NCBI GenBank assembly: GCA_936940865.1
Contig: CAKZJB010000023.1
Span: 1-34,453 of the forward strand
DNA length: 34,453 nt
Origin: an uncultured Asticcacaulis sp.
Lineage (GTDB): Bacteria; Pseudomonadota; Alphaproteobacteria; Caulobacterales; Caulobacteraceae
Direction of reading: 5' to 3'
Shown here: positions 1-7,137 of the stretch, piece after piece
Numbering within the stretch: position 1 is the first letter of the stretch
How the letters are laid out: each line of letters starts with the position of its first letter
Program-made: the position numbers and the translations under genes
The notes under the pieces: model-generated
The model's input: only the letters and a program-made list of their open reading frames with translations
Told to the model about the DNA's origin: nothing
The model's database searches: none

Positions 1-1456
1 AGCGCGCCAGCGTCGGCGTCTTGCTCTTTTCCAGCGCGTCGACGATGTTCTGCGCGCTCTTTTCGGCCATGCGGTCCAGCGCGGCGAGCTTGGCGACGCC
101 CAGCTTGTAGAGGCCCGGCAGGCTCAGCACGTCGTCGTCGACGCCCAGCTCGCGGCGCTTGGCGTCCTGTTCGGCCGCTTCGCGCTCCAGGAAATCGCGG
201 GCGCGCGCCTGCAGCTCCTGGGCCGTGTCCTCGTCGAAGCCTTCGATCGCGGCGATTTCGTTCTCGTCGACATAGGCCAGGTCCTCGACAGACGAGAAGC
301 CTTCGGTGACCAGCAGCTGGGCGATGACTTCGTCGACGTCCAGCGCTTCCTGGAACAGGGCGGTGCGCTCGGCGAATTCCTTCTGGCGGCGCTCCGAATC
401 CTGGCTTTCGGTGATGATGTCGACCTGCCAGCCGGTGAGCTGCGAAGCCAGCCGGACGTTCTGGCCGCGGCGGCCGATGGCCAGCGACAGCTGTTCGTCC
501 GGCACCACGACCTCGACGCGGTCTTCTTCTTCGTCAAGCACGACCTTGGTCACTTCGGCCGGGGCCAGCGCGTTGACGATGAAGGTGGCTTCGTCCGGCG
601 ACCACTGGATGATGTCGATCTTTTCGCCCTGCAGTTCGGCGACGACGGCCTGGACGCGCGAACCGCGCATGCCGACGCAGGCGCCGACCGGATCGATCGA
701 CGAGTCGTTCGACAGCACCGCCATCTTGGCGCGCGAACCCGGATCGCGGGCGACGGCCTTGATTTCGATGACGCCGTCATAGATTTCCGGCACTTCCTGC
801 GCGAACAGCTTGGCCATGAAGCCGCCGTGGGCGCGCGACAGCATGATCTGCGGACCCTTGGTCTCGCGGCGCACGTCGTAGATATAGGCGCGGATGCGGT
901 CGTTGACGTTGAACACTTCGCGCGGGATCGACTGGTCGCGGCGCATGATGCCTTCGCCACGGCCCAGGTCGACGATGACATTGCCGTATTCGACGCGGCG
1001 CACCGTGCCGTTGACGATTTCGCCGACGCGGTCCTTGAATTCGTCGAACTGGCGCTCGCGCTCGGCTTCGCGCACCTTGTGGGTCACGACCTGGCGGGCC
1101 ATCTGCGTCTGCACGCGGCCCAACTCGAACGGCGGCAGGACTTCGATATATTCCTTGCCGGCGAAGGCGTCCTTATCGGTGCGCAAGGCTTCGCTGAGCG
1201 AACGCTGGGCGTATTCGTTCTCGATTTCCTCATCGTTCACCACGGTGACGACGCGGGTGATGGTCATTTCGCCGGTGCGCGGATCGATATGGACGCGGAT
1301 GTCGTGGTCGGCGCCGTAACGGTTGCGCGCGGCCTTCTGGATGGCCTCCTCGATCGACGCAATGACCACCGTCTTGTCGATCGACTTTTCGCGCGCCACG
1401 GCCTCGGCGATCTGCAGCAGTTCCTGGCGGTTGGCGCTAATCCCGGTGAAGCTCAT
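1..1456 (-). CDS. nusA: Transcription termination/antitermination factor NusA (partial, 3' end outside window; distal part anomalous)
   Basis: NusA binds RNA polymerase and nascent RNA and modulates pausing, termination and antitermination. 485 codons are visible. In order: the N-terminal RNA-polymerase-binding domain (about 1-130), an S1 domain (about 140-205, with the segment [18 protein letters not shown]), two KH domains (about 230-345, with VGMRGSRVQ and [10 protein letters not shown]), then an alphaproteobacterial acidic helix-hairpin-helix region up to [14 protein letters not shown] (residue 449). From residue 450 (position 109 down to 1) the sequence stops resembling NusA and instead matches the helix-hairpin-helix region of NAD-dependent DNA ligase ([15 protein letters not shown], then [15 protein letters not shown]), with no frame change. 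The ATG overlaps the rimP stop by 4 bases (ATGA), so the two are translationally coupled. NusA identity is secure up to about codon 449; the tail may be an assembly chimera. Confidence 0.93.
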   Translation of the reverse strand, partial: MSFTGISANRQELLQIAEAVAREKSIDKTVVIASIEEAIQKAARNRYGADHDIRVHIDPRTGEMTITRVVTVVNDEEIENEYAQRSLSEALRTDKDAFAGKEYIEVLPPFELGRVQTQMARQVVTHKVREAERERQFDEFKDRVGEIVNGTVRRVEYGNVIVDLGRGEGIMRRDQSIPREVFNVNDRIRAYIYDVRRETKGPQIMLSRAHGGFMAKLFAQEVPEIYDGVIEIKAVARDPGSRAKMAVLSNDSSIDPVGACVGMRGSRVQAVVAELQGEKIDIIQWSPDEATFIVNALAPAEVTKVVLDEEEDRVEVVVPDEQLSLAIGRRGQNVRLASQLTGWQVDIITESQDSERRQKEFAERTALFQEALDVDEVIAQLLVTEGFSSVEDLAYVDENEIAAIEGFDEDTAQELQARARDFLEREAAEQDAKRRELGVDDDVLSLPGLYKLGVAKLAALDRMAEKSAQNIVDALEKSKTPTLAR

Positions 1457-2088
1457 CGTTTGTGATCCTCTTCTTCGTCATCGTTGGCGGCGTCATCGTC
1501 GTCGAAATCCTCTTCGTCTTCGAAGCCGTCGTCAAATTCCTCGTCTTCATCATCCTCATCGTCCGCCCGGCTGGCGCGCTGCTCGGCGCCGCGCTTCATC
1601 AGCTCGTCGGTGAGGACCAGTTTGGCATCGATGATCCAGGCGAACGGGATCATCGCCGTGTCTTCCTCGCCCTCCAGGTCGATGGCGACATGGTCGTCCT
1701 CGACGCCGGCCAGCTTGCCGCGGAACCGCTTGCGGCCCTCGGCCAGGCGATCCAGTTCCAGGCGCGCTTCAAGGCCTTCATAGGTCTCGAAATCCTTGAG
1801 GCGCGTCAGCGGCCGGTCGATGCCGGGCGACGAGACCTCCAGGATATATTCGCCGGCGATCGGATCGTGCTCGTCCATATAGGCCGAGACCGCGCGCGAC
1901 AGCCGGGCGCACTGGTTGACGTTGATGTCGCCGTCGATCTTGCGCTCGGCCATGATCTGCAGGCGGCGGGCGCCGCCCGGCTTGTTGGAGCCCATCAGGC
2001 GCACGCGCACGATGTCCAGCCCCTGCGCCTCGGCGATGGGGTCGAAAATCTCCAGCAGTTTGCGGTCTTCGCTGGTTTTGGCGCGCAT
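1453..2088 (-). CDS. rimP: Ribosome maturation factor RimP
   Basis: RimP assists 30S subunit maturation in the cytoplasm. The 211-residue product shows the family core: [21 protein letters not shown] near the N terminus, the conserved [14 protein letters not shown] segment, and the C-terminal SH3-like part with FRGKLAG and [15 protein letters not shown] chose ATG 2088 because homology begins there; the frame stays open upstream but that part is in the leader hairpins and in the neighbouring gene. The last 37 or so residues are almost entirely Asp and Glu, a low-complexity acidic tail beyond the conserved fold. It is followed directly by nusA with an ATGA overlap, the usual rimP-nusA order. 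No strong Shine-Dalgarno sequence is visible before the start. Confidence 0.93.
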   Translation of the reverse strand: MRAKTSEDRKLLEIFDPIAEAQGLDIVRVRLMGSNKPGGARRLQIMAERKIDGDINVNQCARLSRAVSAYMDEHDPIAGEYILEVSSPGIDRPLTRLKDFETYEGLEARLELDRLAEGRKRFRGKLAGVEDDHVAIDLEGEEDTAMIPFAWIIDAKLVLTDELMKRGAEQRASRADDEDDEDEEFDDGFEDEEDFDDDDAANDDEEEDHKR

Positions 2089-2117
2089 GGCTCGAATTGG
2101 GGTCGAATTCAGATAAT

Positions 2118-2150
2118 AAAAAAAGCGGCCGGCCGGTAAGGGCCGCCGCT
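2118..2150 (-). terminator. Intrinsic terminator/attenuator hairpin in the rimP-nusA leader
   Basis: Read on the minus strand, AGCGGCGGCC pairs with GGCCGGCCGCT (one bulged G) around a short CTTACC loop, and is followed at once by seven T. It ends about 30 bases before the rimP ATG and lies downstream of a candidate promoter at 2185-2213. It could be the terminator of the upstream gene ending at 2219, an attenuator of rimP-nusA, or both. A second small inverted repeat (CGAAA-GCC-TTTCG, 2151-2163) sits immediately before it. Confidence 0.75.
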
Positions 2151-2184
2151 CGAAAGCCTTTCGGCGATCGGACGATGTAGCGTC

Positions 2185-2213
2185 TATATAGGTGCCTTTT
2201 GGCGAAAAGCCAA
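2185..2213 (-). promoter_or_regulatory. Candidate promoter of rimP-nusA
   Basis: On the minus strand TTGGCT (2213-2208) is separated by 17 bases from TATATA (2190-2185). Each hexamer matches the sigma-70-type consensus at 4 of 6 positions. It would start a leader of about 90 bases that includes the hairpins at 2151-2163 and 2118-2150. The -35 lies inside a small inverted repeat (TTTGGC/GCCAAA, 2198-2214) next to the stop of the upstream gene. Prediction by eye only. Confidence 0.4.
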
Positions 2214-2218
2214 ATGTT

Positions 2219-2932
2219 TTATTTATCGCCGGCGGACGCCTTGCCATCCGCTTTATCCGGGGCCGGTTCGGCTGTTGCCGGCTTTTCCTCGCCGGGCGCG
2301 GCCGGAGCGCCTGCCGCCGCCGCCGGATGGCCGAAGACATCGGTATAGGAATCGGGAAGCGTGACGGGGTACAGGCGGCCCGAGTACATCATCAGCAGGA
2401 GATAGGTGACATATAGCCCGACGCCCTGCACGATGACCAGGCATGCGGCCCCCAGGCGCTTGTCGGTCTTCTTGAAGATGTCGTAGGTGATGCAGCCCAC
2501 GTGCGTGAACAGGGCCACAATGGCCAGGCCATAGAGCGGCATGAAGACCCACGACCAGCCGGGGGTCATCATGGTTGCGGCGGCGTAGTCGAAATTGGTG
2601 TCGAGGTTGAGGATCATCCGCCCCAGGAATACCCAGGCGACATGGACGACGATGAAGATCGCCAGATAGACGCCCGACGCCGCCTGAAGCTGATGGATGA
2701 AGTCTTTTTTCTGCGTCCATATCACGCGCGCCAGGGCTATGCCGGTAATGATCTGGAGCACGAATGCCATCGAAAGCACCATCTCGACGACTGGATGGCG
2801 ATAGATCAGGCGCGCGGCCTCCAGGAACTGCTGGTGCGCAGCCGTCCCTTCAAGTCCGATCAGATGATTGGCAAAATGCAGGCAGATAAAGGCGAAGATA
2901 AACCCCGCCGACACCTTATGCAGACGCTCCAT
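2219..2932 (-). CDS. Haem-b-type integral membrane protein, succinate dehydrogenase/fumarate reductase cytochrome b-like
   Basis: A 237-residue membrane protein with about five hydrophobic segments (roughly 8-28, 48-70, 86-106, 126-148, 162-183) and a C-terminal Ala/Pro/Glu/Lys-rich hydrophilic tail (200-237). Histidines lie in or next to membrane segments (H19 and H23 in CLHFANH, H46 in IYRHPVVE, H97 in IVVHVAW, H144 in LFTHVGC), the pattern expected of a diheme cytochrome b of the succinate dehydrogenase/fumarate reductase type. No flavoprotein or iron-sulfur partner is adjacent, so a redox partner cannot be named. A GGGGAG-like ribosome binding site precedes the ATG. A perfect TTAA-N7-TTAAC box (2958-2972) lies just upstream. 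The family assignment is from overall pattern and is moderate. Confidence 0.6.
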   Translation of the reverse strand: MERLHKVSAGFIFAFICLHFANHLIGLEGTAAHQQFLEAARLIYRHPVVEMVLSMAFVLQIITGIALARVIWTQKKDFIHQLQAASGVYLAIFIVVHVAWVFLGRMILNLDTNFDYAAATMMTPGWSWVFMPLYGLAIVALFTHVGCITYDIFKKTDKRLGAACLVIVQGVGLYVTYLLLMMYSGRLYPVTLPDSYTDVFGHPAAAAGAPAAPGEEKPATAEPAPDKADGKASAGDK

Positions 2933-2957
2933 AACCCCAGCTCCCCGAAAGCCAGCG

Positions 2958-2972
2958 TTAACAATGCCTTAA
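2958..2972 (-). promoter_or_regulatory. Candidate CtrA box upstream of the cytochrome b-like gene
   Basis: On the minus strand the sequence reads TTAA, GGCATTG, TTAAC, a perfect match to the TTAA-N7-TTAAC site recognised by the cell-cycle regulator CtrA in Caulobacterales. It sits about 25-40 bases before the ATG at 2932, where it would overlap or flank the promoter. Binding is inferred from the motif alone. Confidence 0.45.
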
Positions 2973-3019
2973 TTTGACCGTCTTGGCTATAGGGACGCCA
3001 AAAAGGACTTTCGAGGCAA

Positions 3020-3793
3020 TCAGCGCTTCGGGCGGATAACCCGGGGCGCCTTGAGGCGGCGACGGTTGATGTGGTCGTCGGATGCCTTGACGCCCTTGAC
3101 TTCCTCGCCGGCCGGTACGGGGCGCTCGCCCTTGAAATAGAACTTCTGCCAGGCTTCCTTCATGGCTTCGGGATTGCGCGCCATCAGGCTGTCGTTGAAG
3201 GCCTGGCGCGTGTCGGCCCAGGCCTGGAACTGCTTCTTGAGATCCGGATCGCTTTCCAGCTGCTTGATGACAGGCTGGACCTCGTCCATCTTCTTGTGCT
3301 CGACGACCTGAATGAAGCAGAACGGCTCGCCCTTCTTGAAGCTGACCATGCCGGGGCGCGTCATCAGCCAGTTCATGGTGAAGGGAAAGGGCAGCCAGTC
3401 GGTCTCGACCAGACCGGACAGGGCCTGGATGCCGTCCTTGACGTGGTTGGGCGGCCCGCCGGCCAGCACGGCATAGCCGGGCGGCGTACGGAACATATAG
3501 CCCGTATGGAAGGTTACCACGCCGTGGGTGAAGTGCGATTGCACCAGGTGGTCCAGGTTATAGGTCGGATCGGCGTCGCAGCTGATGGTCAGGTCGTTCT
3601 TGCCCATGCCGCCGTTCCACACGATGGTGATGTCGGTCGGACACAGGATCTCCCAGCCGGTGGTGTTGGCCATGACCAGCGGCAGGCAGCGATAGGGGAA
3701 GCGCGCCATGAAGGCGTCCATCCAGTCGCGATCCGGCCGGCCGGGGACGATCTCCGGCGGATAGGTGGTCATGACAAAACACTCGAGTTCCAT
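3020..3793 (-). CDS. DUF6065 family protein
   Basis: A 257-residue soluble protein with no signal peptide or membrane segment. It resembles the DUF6065 family: the N-terminal LECFVMTTYPPEIVPGRPDR, the segment RDWMDAFMARFPYRCLPL, then TTGWEILCP and WNGG, and a central FTHGVVTFHTGYMFRTPPGY. The function of the family is not known to me. The C terminus is Lys/Arg rich (NRRRLKAPRVIRPKR). An AGAGG sequence lies about 12 bases before the ATG. It is transcribed away from the tRNA-editing gene at 3858 across a 64-base gap and could be cotranscribed with the cytochrome b-like gene 87 bases downstream. Confidence 0.7.
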   Translation of the reverse strand: MELECFVMTTYPPEIVPGRPDRDWMDAFMARFPYRCLPLVMANTTGWEILCPTDITIVWNGGMGKNDLTISCDADPTYNLDHLVQSHFTHGVVTFHTGYMFRTPPGYAVLAGGPPNHVKDGIQALSGLVETDWLPFPFTMNWLMTRPGMVSFKKGEPFCFIQVVEHKKMDEVQPVIKQLESDPDLKKQFQAWADTRQAFNDSLMARNPEAMKEAWQKFYFKGERPVPAGEEVKGVKASDDHINRRRLKAPRVIRPKR

Positions 3794-3857
3794 CGATTAA
3801 AGCCTCTGTTGCTACAACCTTGATCTGGCGGAGAAATGAGGCCAGTTTGCGGTGCAA

Positions 3858-4367
3858 ATGACTGAGCCTTTATACACACCCGAAAAATTGTTGAGAGCCT
3901 TAGACGATTTGGGCCTGAAAACAAGCACCCTGCACCACGAAGCCGTCTTCCGCGTGGGCGAAGGCGACGACATAAAGTCGCAGCTGCCGGGCGCGCACAC
4001 CAAGAACCTGTTCCTCAAGGACGACAAGGGCCAGCTGTGGCTGATTTCGGCCGAACAGACAACGCGGATCAACCTCAAGGCCTTGCCGAAGATCATCGGT
4101 TCCGGGCGCTTAAGCTTCGGCTCGGAAGAGCGTCTTTATAATGCGCTGGGCGTGCGGCCGGGATCGGTGACGGCGCTGGGCCTGGTCAACGATTCCCGCC
4201 ATACGGTGCGCTTCGTGCTCGACAAGGTTTTGTACGACGCCGATATCGTCAACTTCCATCCGCTGACCAATACGGCGACGACCGCCCTGCCCCAGGCGGA
4301 GTTCCGCAAATTCCTGGCATGGCAGACGCGCGATCCGCTGGTGATCGATTTCGCCGCCATCCCTTGA
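3858..4367 (+). CDS. YbaK/ProX-type aminoacyl-tRNA deacylase (prolyl-tRNA editing protein)
   Basis: A 169-residue free-standing editing domain of the YbaK/ProX superfamily. It would hydrolyse mischarged tRNA (typically Ala- or Cys-tRNA-Pro) in the cytoplasm. Visible family features are the N-terminal helix [21 protein letters not shown], the motif [20 protein letters not shown] with its conserved lysine, [26 protein letters not shown], and a C-terminal [12 protein letters not shown] segment, all as in the PrdX/ProXp-ala group. ATG 3858 is preferred over the in-frame GTG 3852. The exact substrate cannot be read from sequence alone. Confidence 0.85.
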   Translation: MTEPLYTPEKLLRALDDLGLKTSTLHHEAVFRVGEGDDIKSQLPGAHTKNLFLKDDKGQLWLISAEQTTRINLKALPKIIGSGRLSFGSEERLYNALGVRPGSVTALGLVNDSRHTVRFVLDKVLYDADIVNFHPLTNTATTALPQAEFRKFLAWQTRDPLVIDFAAIP

Positions 4368-4444
4368 CCGGCATGCCTTGACGCGATTGCACCCGCGACC
4401 CACTTAGGATAAGCCGTTCCTCCTTTAATACGGGCACATACCTC

Positions 4445-5317
4445 ATGGCTTCCGCAGACTCCAATATCATCGACGGTTCCGAACAGACCTTCATGGCCGA
4501 TGTCATCGAGGCCTCGATGACCCAGCCGGTCATCGTCGACTTCTGGGCGACGTGGTGCGGACCGTGCCGCCAACTGGGCCCGGCGCTCGAAAAGGTGGTG
4601 GGTGAGCAGAAGGGCAAGGTCAAGCTGGTCAAGATCGACGTCGACAAGAACCAGGCGATCGCCGCGCAGCTGCGCATCCAGTCGATTCCCACCGTCTATG
4701 CCTTCGTCGGCGGCCGGCCGGTCGACGGTTTCCTGGGCGCCAAGTCGGAAAGCGAATTGCGCACCTTCATCGAAAAGCTGGGGATCAGCGACGGCGTGCC
4801 GACGATCGAGGACACTTTGGCCCTGGCGCAGCAATCGGCCGACGACGGCGACATCACCAGCGCGCTCGAAGCCTACAGCTTTATCCTCGAACAGGATCCG
4901 CAGAACCTGAAGGCGATCGCCGGCGTGGCCAAACTGTACCTTAAGGTCCAGCAGCCCGAGCAGGCCAAGGCCTTCCTCGAAATGGCGCCGGCCGATACCA
5001 AGGATGCCGGTATCCTGGGCCTTCGCGCCGCGCTCGAACTGGCCGAAGGCGCGCCGACCGACGTGGCCGGTCTTCGCGCCCGCGTGGCGCAGAACGACCG
5101 CGACTTCGACGCGCTTTACGACCTCGGCCGGGCGCTGGCCGGTCAGGGCGACCCGCAGGGCGCGATCGATACCCTGCTGGAAATCGTCAAGTACGATCCC
5201 GAATGGAACGGTCAGGCGGCACGCCAGTACCTGTTCAAGATTTTCACGGCGCTGGGCAACGGCTCCGATATCGTCAAGGCCGGACGCCGCCGCCTGTCGT
5301 CGATGCTGTTCAGTTGA
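4445..5317 (+). CDS. cnoX: Thioredoxin-TPR co-chaperone/holdase CnoX (YbbN)
   Basis: A 290-residue protein with an N-terminal thioredoxin fold (about 8-115) and C-terminal tetratricopeptide-like helical repeats (about 120-290). The active site [10 protein letters not shown] is intact, and the cis-proline segment SIPTVYAF is present. CnoX protects proteins under hypochlorous acid or oxidative stress and hands them to GroEL/DnaK. The Escherichia coli protein has lost the second cysteine arrangement, whereas the Caulobacter type keeps WCGPC and reduces disulfides; this copy belongs to the latter. The thioredoxin part fits ordinary thioredoxin as well, but the TPR extension fixes the call. It is followed by a dispersed repeat and a Trm112-like gene. 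Confidence 0.9.
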   Translation: MASADSNIIDGSEQTFMADVIEASMTQPVIVDFWATWCGPCRQLGPALEKVVGEQKGKVKLVKIDVDKNQAIAAQLRIQSIPTVYAFVGGRPVDGFLGAKSESELRTFIEKLGISDGVPTIEDTLALAQQSADDGDITSALEAYSFILEQDPQNLKAIAGVAKLYLKVQQPEQAKAFLEMAPADTKDAGILGLRAALELAEGAPTDVAGLRARVAQNDRDFDALYDLGRALAGQGDPQGAIDTLLEIVKYDPEWNGQAARQYLFKIFTALGNGSDIVKAGRRRLSSMLFS

Positions 5318-5350
5318 ATGGAAATATCTGCGTGTCTTGCCAAGTGAGTA

Positions 5351-5485
5351 CCCCCCTTCCGTCACTCGCTCCGCTCGTGCCACCTTCCCCGTAAACGGGG
5401 AAGGAGAAGATATTCACACTTCCTTCCTTCCCCGTTTACGGGGAAGGTGGCGGGGTCGGCGTCAAGCCGACACAGACGGAAGGGG
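5351..5485. repeat. Dispersed intergenic repeat, copy A (inverted pair)
   Basis: The stretch begins CCCCCTTCCGTC and ends GACGGAAGGGG, giving an outer inverted repeat. Inside are two facing copies of a hairpin: CCTTCCCCGTAAACGGGGAAGG and its near copy CCTTCCCCGTTTACGGGG followed by AAGGTGGC. The right half continues with GTCGGCGTCAAGCCGAC, a further small hairpin. Related copies lie at 12951-13094 and 28343-28403, always between genes. It resembles REP/BIME-type palindromic elements; no coding capacity is apparent. Confidence 0.85.
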
Positions 5486-5531
5486 AATATGTCGTTGCAG
5501 CAGGCGATCCTGCTTACTCTGGGAAACACCG

Positions 5532-5756
5532 ATGTCCGAATCCGAAACCGCGTCGCAGCCCGAAAAATCCGGCATCGATATCGATCCGCGCCTGCTCGAA
5601 GCCCTGGTCTGTCCGGTGACGCGCCGCCCGCTGACCTATGACAAGGCGGCACAGGAACTGATTTCGCCGACGGCCGGTCTGGCGTTTCCGATCCGCTCGG
5701 GCGTGCCGATCATGCTGGTCGACCAGGCGCGCAAGTTCGATCCCGTAAAGGTATAA
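5532..5756 (+). CDS. Trm112/UPF0434 family protein
   Basis: A 74-residue cytoplasmic protein with the typical core [20 protein letters not shown], then [21 protein letters not shown] and a short tail. Bacterial members of the Trm112/UPF0434 family are small proteins thought to support methyltransferases, by analogy with eukaryotic and archaeal Trm112; the partner here is unknown. ATG 5532 begins just before a variable hydrophilic leader ([13 protein letters not shown]). It follows cnoX after a 215-base gap that holds repeat copy A, and runs almost directly into the convergent UbiH-type gene (3 bases between ends). Confidence 0.88.
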   Translation: MSESETASQPEKSGIDIDPRLLEALVCPVTRRPLTYDKAAQELISPTAGLAFPIRSGVPIMLVDQARKFDPVKV

Positions 5757-5759
5757 AGC

Positions 5760-7019
5760 CTAAACCAGTTCGCCCCTTAGCAGCTTCGGCATATCGCCGG
5801 TGGCTGCACCGGCGTCTTCCATGACGAACTGGCGCAGGCCCGGGACGCGATTGAACAGGCCCATGCCGACATCGCGCGCGGTCCGCAGCAGCGGATTGCC
5901 GTTGGAAAACAGGCGGACGAAACCGTCCATGATCACCGAGGTCGACACGTTGTCGAACCGCCGCCAGCGCGCATAGCGTTCCAGCACCAGTTCCGAGCCC
6001 AGGTCTTCGCCGAGCCGCGCCGCCTCGATCAGAACTTCGGCCAAAGCCGCCACGTCCTTCAGCCCCAGGTTCAGGCCCTGGCCCGCGATCGGGTGGATGC
6101 CGTGGGCGGAATCGCCGAGCAGGGCCAGCCGCCCCCGGTACATCTCCTCGGCCAGGCCCAGTCCCAGCGGATAGAGGAAGCGCTCGCCGACAATGGTGAC
6201 GTCGCCCAGGAATTCTCCGAAGCGCGAGATGAAGTGATCGTAGAACAGCCCGTCGCCCATGGCGACCAGCGCCTTCGCCTGGGCATGCTTTTCCGACCAG
6301 ACGATGCAGGCGCGGTTCTCGGTCAGGGGCAGAATGGCGAACGGCCCCGACGGCAGGAAATGCTCATAGGCGATATTGCCGTGCGGCCGCTCCATCTGGA
6401 CGGTCGTGACGACCGCGCTCTGGTCGTAGTCCCAGTTGATGTAACCTATGCCCGCCTTGTCGCGCAGGCGGCTCCTGCGGCCTTCGGCGGACACGACCAG
6501 CGAGGCCTTCAAAACCTGCCCCGTGTCCAGCGTGACCTCGGCCATGCCGCCGGTGTCGCGCATGTCGACGACGCCCGCCGGTACGATCAGGTTAATATGA
6601 CGGTCCTTCATGGCCTGGTACAGGACATGGCGCATATGGCGGTTTTCCACCATGTAACCCAGCGGTTCGTCCCCGGTGCGGTCGGAAATCTCCCCGGCCT
6701 TGAAATTCAGGAAGAAGGGCAGGGGCCTGCGGCTGGCAGCGCCGGGCAGGTGGCCATCGGTCACCATGATTTCGTCCATGCGGCAGGCATGCCCGGCGAT
6801 CGCCGGACCAACACCCAGGGCATTCCATTGCCGGAAGCAGGCATAGGCGATGGCCGAGGCGCGGCCGTCGAAACCGATATCGAGCTGTTCGGCATAGGGC
6901 TGCCGCTCGACAACGGCGACCTGAAGTCCGCCCGATTGCAGCGCCAGGGCCAGGGTCATGCCGGCCATGCCGCCGCCGGCGATGATGACGTCGAGATGCG
7001 TATCCATGGCCCCCATCAT
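5760..7019 (-). CDS. UbiH/UbiF/COQ6-type FAD-dependent hydroxylase
   Basis: A class A flavin monooxygenase of about 415-419 residues. The N terminus has the dinucleotide-binding motif VIIAGGGMAGMTLALAL, the middle has a ribose-contact region around SLVVSAEGRRSRLRDKAGI, and the C-terminal FAD motif is GDSAHGIHPIAGQGLNLGL, which is diagnostic of ubiquinone-biosynthesis hydroxylases. It would add a hydroxyl group to the ubiquinone ring at the membrane. Which ring position is modified cannot be decided from sequence. Start codons at 7019, 7016 and 7007 are all possible; homology begins just after 7007. It is divergent from ftsK. Confidence 0.87.
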   Translation of the reverse strand: MMGAMDTHLDVIIAGGGMAGMTLALALQSGGLQVAVVERQPYAEQLDIGFDGRASAIAYACFRQWNALGVGPAIAGHACRMDEIMVTDGHLPGAASRRPLPFFLNFKAGEISDRTGDEPLGYMVENRHMRHVLYQAMKDRHINLIVPAGVVDMRDTGGMAEVTLDTGQVLKASLVVSAEGRRSRLRDKAGIGYINWDYDQSAVVTTVQMERPHGNIAYEHFLPSGPFAILPLTENRACIVWSEKHAQAKALVAMGDGLFYDHFISRFGEFLGDVTIVGERFLYPLGLGLAEEMYRGRLALLGDSAHGIHPIAGQGLNLGLKDVAALAEVLIEAARLGEDLGSELVLERYARWRRFDNVSTSVIMDGFVRLFSNGNPLLRTARDVGMGLFNRVPGLRQFVMEDAGAATGDMPKLLRGELV

Positions 7020-7073
7020 AAAGCCCCGCCCTTAAAGTGCAATGCGGCAAAAGGCTCGCATTTTGCGGACAAG

Positions 7074-7089
7074 GTAAACAGCTCTTAAC
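7074..7089 (+). promoter_or_regulatory. CtrA-like box upstream of ftsK
   Basis: The sequence GTAA, ACAGCTC, TTAAC matches the CtrA consensus TTAA-N7-TTAAC at eight of nine fixed positions. It lies about 50 bases before the ftsK ATG in the 118-base gap shared with the divergent hydroxylase gene. Motif evidence only. Confidence 0.35.
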
Positions 7090-7137
7090 CCTTTTGATGG
7101 CACTTACTGGGGACTGTTCACGCTTGCCCGATACATA

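Noticed and set aside
2089-2340. A longer rimP start reaching 2340
   Set aside because: The extension is Arg-rich, overlaps the upstream gene and the terminator hairpin, and is not part of the family.
5351-5485. CRISPR array suggested by repeated CCTTCCCCGT units
   Set aside because: Only two units in opposite orientation, no regular spacers and no cas genes; it is an inverted palindromic repeat.
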